From NCBI GenBank assembly GCA_026874595.1, contig CM049306.1:104113142-104177141 (forward strand): a DNA stretch of 64,000 nt. Reading direction: 5' to 3'. Shown in pieces: positions 26,100 through 35,892 of this stretch. Each line of letters opens with the position of its first letter. Positions within the stretch are counted from its first letter, which is position 1. The notes under the pieces were generated by a model. It was not told the origin of the DNA. It did not search any database and was given only the letters and a program-made list of their open reading frames with translations. Source of the DNA: Sipunculus nudus. Its lineage: Eukaryota; Annelida; Sipuncula; Golfingiida; Sipunculidae. A program made the position numbers and the translations under genes.

Positions 26100-26244
26100 T
26101 TGCTCCTCCTCCTGCCTCTAGGTGGCGCTTTAATGAAGCCATTTGGACAACGGATAGTTTCACATTTGTATCCACCTCGTGTGTTGATGCAGTAGTCATC
26201 CTGTCCATTACAGTTTGCAGTCCTCAGTGCACATTCATCAATAT
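26100..26244 (-). CDS. FBLN1: EGF module 12, last common exon
   Basis: Acceptor ATTTCTGCAG, donor GCAA|GTAAGA; entered with two bases (completing Asp) and left with two. It begins IDECALRTANC and continues INTRGGYKCETIRC, giving the calcium-binding D-I-D-E-C start and GGY turn. Only five cysteines are present; the sixth comes from whichever FC exon is joined. After CPNGF the exon ends APPRGRRRS, containing the furin-type motif R-G-R-R. The branch point of C/D alternative splicing lies directly after this exon, and both alternatives accept its two-base overhang (Asn codon for C, Lys for D). Confidence 0.92.
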
Positions 26245-26545
26245 CTGCAGAAATATATTTATATGAACTGTACAGCCTGTCCTAAGTTCTCATGACCATA
26301 ATAAAATTTCAGTAGAGCAATTTTTATTAGAGTATCACTATTTGAATATATATTTTATATATTTAAAAAAATATTAAATTTTTACAAAAGCCAATCACCA
26401 TATTCCCAAGAATGAAACATCCATATTTCTTTGGGAGTTCCTGTGAATGCCAGCAAGAAATAATAATTACTAATTACCATGTTTACTTTATTGGAAGTTC
26501 ACATCCAGTAAATTAACTAGAATGGCTTGTTTCGCACTTGCAAAA

Positions 26546-27632
26546 ACAGATGTCTCCCCCCATTTATCTCCTGTATAAATAAAGACATGGTGAGAAATGA
26601 GAAGTGGTTAAAAAATTATGGGGTTCCCATAGATTTTAAATTTCAAATGCCACATGCCAAAGTCTCCAGTTTATGATCTCTTCTGAGTTTTGGTAGGAAC
26701 AATGAGTGTTTAAAATTTTGAAGGAAAATTTGCAGCCCTTCAAAAGATCTCACGTTCACAAGGCAATAACTATAATCTGCTGATCTGACTTTGAAGATCC
26801 TGGTCAAGGTCACCGGTTTTCAAACTCTGCGAAGAATTTGGTAGGAACAATTTGTGTAAAAAATTTTAGGACAAAATGTGAAGCGCTTCAAAGTTATGGG
26901 GTTCACAAAAATTTTACATTTTGGCAGATTTGACCTTGAAGATAAAGGCCAAGGTCACAAGTTTTCAAACTCGTCTGATCCTTTGTTAGGATCAATGAGT
27001 GCTTAAATTTTGTAGGAAAATATATGATTTGACCTTGAGGATCCTGTTCAAGGTCACTGGTTTTCAAACTTGGTGACTTGGGAAGAACAATTTGTGTACC
27101 AATTTGAGGACCATGCAAATGTGAAGCGGTTCAAAACTTATGGGGTTCACAAGGATTTTACATTTTGGCAGATATGACCTTACAGATGAGGGTCAAGGTC
27201 ACTGGATTTCAAACCAAAAACCTGGTAGGAACAATTTGTTTACCAAATTTGAGGACAAAATGTGTATTGTTCCAAAAGCTATGGGGTTTACAAGAATTTT
27301 ACATTTCGGCAGATTTTACCTTGAAGATTTAGGTTAAGGTCACCTAATTTCAAACACGTCCCAGATTTTGGTACGAGCCATGAGTGTGTTAAATTTTAGG
27401 GGAAAATATGCAGCCCATTAAAAGTTAAAGATAACCCAAAAAAGATGATGAAGGTCAAGGTCACTGGTTTTCCAACTCATCTGAGATTTTGGCAAGAACC
27501 ATGAGGGTATTAATTTCAGAGGAAAATATGCAGCCCTTCAAAAGTTTTTGTGTTCACAAGATATCCTACAGAAAAAATCAGACGATGGCGCAGAAAACAA
27601 CATGTCTCCCTTGGAGGTGGGAGGGGAGACAT
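26546..27632. mobile_element. Non-autonomous element with ATGTCTCCCC inverted ends and tandem core
   Basis: ATGTCTCCCC at 26550-26559 is inverted as GGGGAGACAT at 27623-27632. Next to the right end, CATGTCTCCC (27601-27610) also pairs with that terminus to form a local hairpin. The core is about seven diverged units of roughly 120-150 bases sharing TTCAAAAGTTATGGGGTTCA, CATTTTGGCAGAT and TTCAAGGTCAC. It lies in the intron between EGF modules 11 and 12 and has no coding capacity. Confidence 0.7.
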
Positions 27633-27718
27633 AATAACAATGAGCCATAAATTTAATACATCAATGGAAAGGCTATGAATTAAGAAAGAATATTTAATAG
27701 TAACTCTGTGTGTATCAC

Positions 27719-27850
27719 CTTGACAAGTCCTTCCATCTGACATCATGCGGTAACCTTTTGGACAAGAGCACTCATATGAACCCTGTGTGTTCTGGCAGAT
27801 ACCTATGCAAAGGCGCCCTCTGTTGGACCACAGGTTACACTCATCAATAT
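27719..27850 (-). CDS. FBLN1: EGF module 11
   Basis: Acceptor TCTTTTCCAG, donor TCAAG|GTGATA, phase 1 at both ends. The 43 complete residues begin [14 protein letters not shown] and continue through [14 protein letters not shown] to DGRTCQ. Six cysteines and the N-(x3)-GSY hydroxylation/calcium motif identify a canonical calcium-binding EGF module. The donor GTGATA departs from the GTAAGT/GTGAGT used by most exons here. Confidence 0.93.
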
Positions 27851-27987
27851 CTGGAAAAGAACAGTACAGTTTGCAATTGCCATAAACATCCAAGGTGTAT
27901 AAGTTACCCTCTACAATGTATGTGATGTAGGTATTTTTTATATGTTCCATTCCAATAAACATTTATTTTGATCCACCATATATGTGT

Positions 27988-28295
27988 AGGGGGCGGTGGT
28001 GTAATGGTTAAGGTGTCAGGCTCATGATTGAGAGATTGTGAGTTCGAATCCCGGTCACACCCCCACCGTGCCAAGACCTTCAGGCAAGGTCCCAACCGCA
28101 AGTGTGCCTCTGTCCACCCAGCAGTAGAAATGGGTACCAGTAAATACGGGGAAGGTAACCTGCAGTGGACTAGCATCCCATCCAGGAGGAGTTTAACTCC
28201 TAAGTTGCTTCACGCTACCGAAACCAGGATAAGCTACGGCCTGATGAGCTATTAGCCTCGGGTGTAAAAGCCCAGCAGACTTACCTACCCTACCT
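27988..28295 (+). mobile_element. tRNA-derived SINE with 13-bp target duplication
   Basis: ACCATATATGTGT flanks the element on both sides (27975-27987 and 28296-28308). The head resembles a tRNA: an A-box-like TGGTGTAATGG at 27997-28007 and a B box AGTTCGAATCC at 28041-28051. The body continues with AAATGGGTACCAGTAAATAC, GTGGACTAGCATCCCATCCA and AAACCAGGATAAGCTACGGC, which I recognise as the conserved tail type shared by many marine-invertebrate SINEs. It is inserted antisense to the gene in the intron between EGF modules 10 and 11. The 13 identical flanking bases suggest a fairly recent insertion. Confidence 0.92.
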
Positions 28296-28628
28296 ACCAT
28301 ATATGTGTGATATAGGGTCAAATATTTGTTTGGTTCAAATTTCAAACATACATGCCTGGTTTCCAATAACATTTTATGTGATGTAGGTGCTTATAATAAA
28401 TTTATATCCTTCTCTGCAATTTTCTACATGGACGGCACATCTGTCAATCTGGCATGGAAAAATATTTAAGTATATCAAAATATACAAATATGATGATCGG
28501 ATTTTCCCATTTAACTTTAATTCAGTCAAGTCAGCATCAGCAGATAAAAATAAAATAAGCAGAACAGACTTTTTTAGTCTTTCTTTTACTCTTTTTTTAT
28601 ACAAAGATATTTGTGAAAATCAGCTCAC

Positions 28629-28748
28629 CTTCACAGCTGCGTGAGTCAGCAGCCAGTTGGTAACCAGGGCGACAGGTGCACTGATATGATCCCCAGGTGT
28701 TACGACAGTTGTGCTGACAGATGTCCTTATCATCACATTCATTTATAT
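28629..28748 (-). CDS. FBLN1: EGF module 10
   Basis: Acceptor TTTCATTGTAG, donor TGAAG|GTGAGC, phase 1-1. It encodes 39 complete residues, [20 protein letters not shown] to DSRSCE. This is the shortest EGF module of the array, with tight C1-C3 spacing. No ATG-started frame marks it; it was found from the six-cysteine pattern and the splice sites. Confidence 0.92.
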
Positions 28749-30063
28749 CTACAATGAAACATTACATTTGTTTATGTCTTAAAGGTACAAGTACCAATTT
28801 ATATCAACAAGGTATCATCACTCACTTATTTCTTTAAGGTAATATCACTCACTTATATCAACAAGGTTATGTTACCTGCAGTTTATTAATACATCTAATA
28901 ATATCTAAGGGATGTCATATTTTTGTGCTGGTATTCATTTTAAGTTATCTCAACCTGTATGAACCTTAACCTTCTGCAGTTATCACAGTAAAATATTTGT
29001 AAACTTTTGGTATTTGCAGCAGTGAATGACTAACACCTTCCAAGCAAGCATGTGAGGATTAACAAAAACGTCCATTGAAACTAGTGATATCGTTTAAGAA
29101 AGTTATATAACAATGCTTGACATCTAAGGATTGGTAGAACTAGAATACCCTGTCATCCATTTCATTACATCAATAAACACATCTCATAAAGAATCTGCAT
29201 TACAGTATTTAAAATAATAAGTTACTCTTGATTTTTGTGATGTACAGCTTTATTTTCAATTATTCTTAACATTAGTAATTTTAGTCTTACACTTCTTTGC
29301 TGATCCTGTTTACATCACAGCCAATACCCATTATCACATAATTAATTTCTAAATTTTTCTTACAAATTCTTATTTTTCAGTAGTGTCACACCATGCATGC
29401 AGCGGACATATATTCCCGGGAACTTTCATGCAAAATAAAACCCAAAATAATCACACTTTCTAGGGGTTAATAAAACACAGGTTTTTTTCTGGTAACATCC
29501 ACCAACTGGCCTTCACTGCCGTAGACTGGTTCCAATCTCACAATATAATTCTTCAACAGTTCTTTGGCTTTTGCCAACCATGCTCTAACTTCACAGATAC
29601 ACAGTCAACAAAATTCTAACACCCTTCTTCGCTAAATAAACATGAAATCCTAGGACCAATACTTGTCCTACTGTGGTACTTGAAATAACAACCAGTCTGG
29701 TGCAAATCTACATTTTGCAACACATCCAGCTGCAAAGACTATCCTCTCGGCTTTGGAGCCAGCCTCTATATATACACGAGTAATGAAAGTTAAGAAACTA
29801 CAGGAAGGTTCTAGTCAACAAATGTTCTACAGACTTCTCTCCATGGAAATTACCAGCTTAGCCACCAAGAAGCTTCTAGACCTCCATTATCTTCTGTCAA
29901 ACACAACATTATAAAATATTATCAACTATGTTTCCCTGACTATATCCCATTATCCTATGAGGCTAATATAATCTTACTTGGTAAACACATTTTTGTCAAG
30001 TAGCAGTGTTGTATGATTTCTAATCTTACAGGTGTTGCTTATCTGATGAGTCTGTCTACTTAC
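28749..30063 (-). other. Intron between EGF modules 9 and 10
   Basis: AT-rich. A short direct repeat (TCACTCACTTAT...ATCAACAAGGT) occurs twice near 28810-28870. No further exon signal was recognised. Confidence 0.5.
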
Positions 30064-30192
30064 CTTGGCACTGTCTCCCATCTTTGATTGATTTAAACCC
30101 TGTTTTACAGATGCACTTGAATGACCCTGGCAAGTTCTTACACTGGGAGTTCAGAGCACACACCTGACCAAAACGACGGCATTCATCAATGT
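30064..30192 (-). CDS. FBLN1: EGF module 9
   Basis: Acceptor TCTTTTTCAG, donor CCAAG|GTAAGT, phase 1-1, 42 complete residues. It begins IDECRRFGQVCALNSQC, contains NLPGSFKCICKTGF and ends DGRQCQ. Six cysteines and the calcium-binding D-I-D-E-C start are intact. The exon has no useful ATG-started frame of its own. Confidence 0.93.
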
Positions 30193-31072
30193 CTGAAAAA
30201 GACGTGAAGGTTTTAAAAACATGGCTACATGTTAGAACTGAATATCAAACTGAGTCACAAATGCACATATGAACAGTTTGCTATCTTTAAAAGATGCCCA
30301 CCAGGTGGTAATTATTGACACCAAATATGACAGGAGCTATGTAAACAAGTTCTACCTTGTGTTGATGGTGAGGAACTTGCAATAAGTTTTATATGTTCAT
30401 CATAATGCACTTACTCAACATGTATTTCTATTTTCATAATATTTAAGTCTGCAGAGATACACTAGATCCTGCACAGTATGTTTACACCCATACATGTTCC
30501 ACATCATGTGTGGTAATGTATTAAATAACTATCCTTTTTCTAGATGAACGAAATGATTGGTCAAATAAAATGCCTTTATTGATGACTGCTGCCCCAAAGT
30601 TCTCTTATATATATCATTTGCCTACTGAATACATGTTTTTCCAAGGGTTACTACCAGTCATAATATTTTGGATAATTTCATAGGAAACTAAATTATGAAT
30701 TTTGAATTGAAAACTTTGTTTATTAAAGCTTTTTTACAGTAAATCACAAATTTATGTTGTATTAAGATTCTTTTCTGGGGATAAGACTGAGCAAATGTGT
30801 CCCCTTATAGGTAGCCACATTTGTTTTAGCCAGTTATATTTTTGTCTGCTTAACTGTTACAAGTGGTAGAAATGTTTGACTGATTTTTAAGATTATAATT
30901 AATATGATTTCTTAAACAAAACGAAAGGTCAGTATTGCTTTCCTTTTTTGTGAATAAGGCTCATGCCTGAGTTTTTTCATGCAACATGGAAAGTTCACAA
31001 TGAACTTTCATGAGGAAAAAGCTGTTCGACAAAACAGGGGACGTGGAGCAGACAACAGACAAGTAAAATTAC
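30193..31072 (-). other. Intron between EGF modules 8 and 9
   Basis: AT-rich, no tandem structure and no extra exon recognised. Confidence 0.5.
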
Positions 31073-31201
31073 CATCACACTGTCTCCTAAGATGGTTCAT
31101 CCTGTAACCCTCAGGACACTGACAGTGGAACGTTCCAGGTCGGTTCACACAGCGCTGGATACCAACACAGTTGTGCTTGTTTTCAGCACATTCATCCACA
31201 T
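31073..31201 (-). CDS. FBLN1: EGF module 8
   Basis: Acceptor ATTTCTTACAG, donor GATG|GTAATT, phase 1-1, 42 complete residues. It starts VDECAENKHNC and continues VNRPGTFHCQCPEGY to RRQCD. Six cysteines. The typical G-S-F/Y turn reads G-T-F here. The open frame continues past the donor into intron (NFTCLL), which should not be annotated as protein. Confidence 0.92.
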
Positions 31202-31720
31202 CTGTAAGAAATGAAGAACATAAAAGTTATCATTAACATCGTCAATCCAGCCTAAGTTAAAACTTTAAAATTCCCCATATTTATGCCTGGAATCAGAAGA
31301 AATATTGGTCCAGCAAATGAGCAGTAGACTTTGTGTATCTGCCGAATCAAAGGAGTTAACTGTATTGAGCATGAGAAAGTTATTCATGATGCATGGATCT
31401 GCAAAATTTCAAGCTGATATGTCCATGGATGCATTCCATGAAAATGAGAATGTAGGTGGCGCCACTGGTCTTATATATGAAAAATCTAGCCAAAATGGAT
31501 GGACATTTGTCCTTATACCTCATGATCTACCAGGGGGGACTACCAATATCCCATTGAACATTGTGCCCGCACAAAATATGATATAAGAATACATGTTTGT
31601 CCATCAATTAAGATGAATATCACATGAAACGGAACAAATTCCATAAAATCTGATATAAAGTTACATTTAAATAATAATAAAAGACACACATATTCTGTGA
31701 CAGTAATGTGAGCTACATAC
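31202..31720 (-). other. Intron between EGF modules 7 and 8, with one palindrome-family relic
   Basis: Bases about 31300-31560 resemble the GGTGGCGCCACC repeats (GGTGGCGCCACT at about 31455, flanked by AAATTTCAAGCTGATATGTC-type sequence also seen near 62820-62900). No exon recognised. Confidence 0.5.
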
Positions 31721-31861
31721 CAACACACTCATCCCCCTCATCATTGATGGCAAAGCCAGATCTACAGTTGAGACGACTGCGGCAGCGATAGGAGCCTTGG
31801 GAGTTGATACACTCATGGTTTGCAGGGCAGATGTTTGGTTGTTCCACACATTCATTTATAT
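31721..31861 (-). CDS. FBLN1: EGF module 7
   Basis: Acceptor TTTTTCATACAG, donor TGTTG|GTATGT, phase 1-1, 46 complete residues. It begins INECVEQPNIC, has NSQGSYRCRSRLNC and ends GDECV. The C4-C5 spacing is longer than in classical EGF modules (CRSRLNC instead of CxC), a feature shared with several vertebrate fibulin-1 modules. Confidence 0.92.
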
Positions 31862-34651
31862 CTGTATGAAAAACAACACTCTGTGTATCCCATCATATAT
31901 GTCTATGAACATGTGTTGCTGTATATTAATAAAAAAAGAGACCCATGGGTCACTGTGCTCAGCTGAAGATGACTTTGAAGGTAAAAATCTAAAATTATAT
32001 CAAACTGAGGATAAGGTCTGAAAGGAAGAGGTAATATACCGGTAGGCCATGGTTGGTTAATATGAATGAAGAAATTGTAGCAAAAGATATTTTTCAATCT
32101 GACCATGTGTTTCCTAATGTTGAAACTGAAGCATGTAAGCAGTCTATGAATATAAGATCTATACTATTACCATGATCATTGGTTGACTTTTTGATAAGCT
32201 GTTGACAGTTCAGCAGTGTACACATTTGTCCAATTACATTCCATTTTTTTTATTAAATAAATTTTTTTTCTGTTTTATAAAATGTTTACAGTTGCCATTG
32301 TGTTCCTGCACCACAGGTGGAAGGGCTTTATGGTGGGTGTGAGGTGGGGGGGGGGGGAGGGGGGAGGAGTTGGGGAGTTACAACACCCTTGCATATACAT
32401 ACTGGCTATGAAATTTAATTCAACAGTGCTTACAGGAAAAAAAGTTTATTCATAATTATTAAATATTTAACAAGGCCTACAAGCCTAATGCAAACCAGTG
32501 CAATGGTTTATAGACCAGGTTTAATGTTTCAATGCTGGACCATTACTCTTCAAGTACACGTGTAACATGTATATGAACAATGCTAGTACTACAGCACATT
32601 TTGTACAAGAACCAATTACAAAAAAATCACTGCTGAAATACTGGCATGGGTGCAAACAACAAAAAATTATTGTAGGTGGCACCATCAGTCTTGTCCACAA
32701 GAATCTGCCCATGCGGGCCTCTCAACACTAGGTACCCCGGTGTTTCATGTGGCTGTTCCATTTATACACAAAATGCAGTTGGTAACATTGTTTCCCTCTG
32801 AACAAGGGTGCACATGGCTCTTTCATTAACTGTGCACAGTGCATTAACTGATTCACCTTGACACAGCGTATTCAAGCATTTCCTACCCACTATATACTGG
32901 TCCATGACATTTACTGCCGGGAATATTTCACTGAATGTATAGTTGTCAAAAAGAGTAAATACTATTTATAACTTTTAAGATTATCTCAGATGCATGGTTT
33001 TGGTACAATTGGGGACGTACTTAAAAGCACTTTAAAATGAAAGCAAGGAGCGTAGTTTGGCTTGACAGTAGCTACAAATTGTACTACTTGACACCATCGT
33101 TTGGTATCTTCATGCTACACAAGAAATATGTGCCCAAACGTAAATGAACAGCTCTGTTCAACCATACCAAGTTGTACTGCTTGTGTCAAGCAGTAAAATT
33201 TTATCCAGCAGTGAAAGTGTTAGCCTTCTTTCTGCTGACATATTTGTGTACCCTTTACTAGGATCCATGACCGGCTTAAATCATGATGGACAATCCGAAT
33301 ATTTGGTGTCCCTTATGGAAACAGGCATGCACATAAGAACTAGTGGTTGTGTTGACTATGCACTTTTAAGGACTACATGATTTGTTGATCACATACGTGT
33401 ATTTGTAAAAGTTTCAGTATTTCAACTAAGTGACTGTAATATGCATATGAATATATTGACTTGAAACTTATAAAACTGTAAATTCTAGAATAATGGAAGA
33501 ATTCTGAAGCATTATAATAAACATTTAATTTACTGACTGAAATAAAATGCTGTTAAAATAAATAGTCCACTATTTTTTAATTATCACCTTGATTTTTAGT
33601 GGGGTCAGCAGGGTAGGTAAACTGAAAAATCTGAAAGAAAAGAAATTCAGAAAGCATCATTACAAGTCTTGTAAAACATCCTAAATCCAGGTACAGGGCC
33701 ACAAATTATCAGAACAAACACTTGCTGGTCATCAAAGGGAGTCATGTATCACAAGTGTTGCTCACTATTAGGGCCACACAGTGAGATGTACCAGCTGGAG
33801 TGCAATGGTATATACATGAAAAATAGAGATGGTCTACAAAGTAAGTTTTTATTGTAAACATCCCTGACCTAAGACCTTGGCCTTTTGCCCACATATCAAT
33901 TGGATTCTTTCTGGAGTGATGGGTTACTACCAACCACTTAAACTACTAACCACTAAAAACTGGAGTAACCACTTGGCAACCAATGTGTGAATAATTTTGA
34001 CCTGCAACCTTTAACCTCCTGACAAGCTGACCCCATAAATCAATAAGTTTTTCTTCAAGCAAAAAGACCAATAAATATGAAGTTTGAATCAAATTGAGTG
34101 ATGCATAGATGGGGCAAAGACCCATCACTTTAGCACAGCATGACAGGGCGGCCATCCTGACACAACGACACATCTGAGATGACAACTGACTAGACCATTT
34201 CATGGAGAAAGCAGAGCGGAACAAAATGAGTTATAGTTTATGTAGGTAGGCCTCTATTTGATATAGTTATGACAAAAATAAAATGTTGACATTTTTATGA
34301 TCTTGACCTTGGACCTATATTGACCAAAAACAATAGACTTCCAGGACTTTTGATTATCAATCAACTGTATAAGTTTCAGATCGATTGCTACAAAATTGTG
34401 GCCAGTAGAGTGTGGACAAACAAACACACTCATAGACATATGCAACTGACCAACATGCTTGCAGAAATCTTCAGTTTCCAGCAAGCAATTATGTAAATCC
34501 TGCCCAAATCAGATGATTGACTGTTTACACTGTCTACGATAACTTGATTGGTTGCACGCCACTGCTCTGCTCATGATTATTCAATAGAGGAATATGTTAA
34601 TAAGGTCACATAGAGTTCATGGTTAGGTCAATTCAACTGCTCTCCACTGAC
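31862..34651 (-). other. Intron between EGF modules 6 and 7
   Basis: A family-A 5' terminus (GAGACCCATGGGTCACTGTG, then GCTCAGCTGA) lies at about 31939-31970 without an obvious partner. A poly-G tract lies at 32346-32358. GGTGGCACCATCA near 32676 is a palindrome-family relic. A small splice-bounded segment at 33588-33630 is treated under findings. The plus-strand frame 33144-33380 shows no family resemblance. Confidence 0.45.
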
Positions 34652-34840
34652 CTTTGCATCTTCCATAAGGATCTGGTCGGTGACCAGCTTGGCAGTTGAC
34701 CACCTCACAGCGACCATTACGTGGGTTAAGTCGGAATCCTTGTGGGCAAGTCTTTGTTACACATCTGAATGATCCTGGGATGTTACGACATTCCCTGGCG
34801 GGTCCACAGTTGTGTGTGGCAAGCTCACACTCATCATCAT
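34652..34840 (-). CDS. FBLN1: EGF module 6 with an extra two-cysteine loop
   Basis: Acceptor CATGACATTGCAG, donor AAAG|GTCAGT, phase 1-1, 62 complete residues, the longest exon of the EGF array. It starts DDECELATHNC and continues NIPGSFRCVTKTCPQGF to NGRC, a six-cysteine module with long C4-C5 spacing. A further 17 residues, EVVNCQAGHRPDPYGRC plus Lys, add two cysteines. The extra piece looks like a second copy of the C5-C6 hairpin. The donor GTCAGT is weaker than average. Confidence 0.9.
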
Positions 34841-35381
34841 CTGCAATGTCATGTAAATATTACATAACTTTATATAATATTAATATTTACACTGCTGAGA
34901 AGAAGCATTCAAATATAAGTTATTATTTAGAGTTTGTCAAAATAGTACCATTGTACCTGATATCTTCAATATCAGGTAATGCATCTCTGAACATGGCAAA
35001 GTACAAAAATTATTTTCAGATCTAGAAATTGACAAGCAACAATCTGCAGAACTATAGACAGGTCATAAGTGCTGTAAGAATAAGCAGATTATGAAACATG
35101 ATGATGGTACATGTATGTTGTTACACACACCATCTGTATTGCTAACAGAACTAGAAAATGTCAAGAGGACTGGATCCCCTGCCAAAAAGGAACGTGAGAA
35201 ATGTGTACACACAGTCATGTACACCCTCCCAGTCACAGAATTGCCTGAAAACAAGAACGGTCCACATTGTGCAAGCTTAATCAGAGAACTGAATCTGCTG
35301 CCAATACGGAGAGTGACCTAAGTGAGAGATGTGTACTTTGCCTTGTAATCAAATCTGAAACATGATAAAAGATGCAGAAAA

Positions 35382-35556
35382 ACAAGGGACCCATGGGTCA
35401 CAGCGCTCAGCTGTTATATATGATCACAAAATATGATTCGGAAATGAGGCATATGCTGGTTTTGTGCGGTAATATAAGCTGTTAACAGACGGCTGAACGG
35501 ACAAACAAAGGACCATGACTATAGCTCAGATGACTTATAATCAGCTGAGCTAAAAA
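35382..35556 (+). mobile_element. Short family-A element (MITE-like)
   Basis: It starts AACAAGGGACCCATGGGTCA, with GCTCAGCTG at 35405-35413, and ends with the hairpin AGCTCAGATGACT / AATCAGCTGAGCT (35523-35551) followed by TAAAAAT. Both termini of the family are here within 175 bases and without a tandem core, so it defines the family ends. Its interior (GTTATATATGATCACAAAAT) also occurs inverted at about 7130-7180 and 7455-7510. Confidence 0.75.
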
Positions 35557-35892
35557 TCACAAAATAAACTAAGAATGCCCCTAAACCTAATCAAGTGAGG
35601 ATAAAAAAATATACCAGCCTTGTTAATTACAAATGGATTTTAGTAACACTTTTTAAGATACTGCATTGCAAATAAATGTTTGTAGAAAAGTACGAAAATT
35701 CATAAATAAAAACCACAATCCATCAACCTATGAGCTTAACCTGTTCAGGCATATAGTTCTTTAAGATATGCCCCCAATTTTAGGAAAGATGCATTTGAGA
35801 GATAGTTTTTTATTCTTACATTGCATATGAATTGGTAAGGATTCCAAAATTTATCCAAAAATACAAACAACTTTAGATTTCATATAAATATC

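Noticed and set aside
27988-28065. A functional tRNA gene
   Set aside because: The cloverleaf is imperfect, and the sequence continues into a SINE body bounded by target duplications.
33588-33630. A regular coding exon of the EGF array
   Set aside because: Its length is not a multiple of three and it introduces a stop when entered from the preceding phase; kept only as a possible poison exon.
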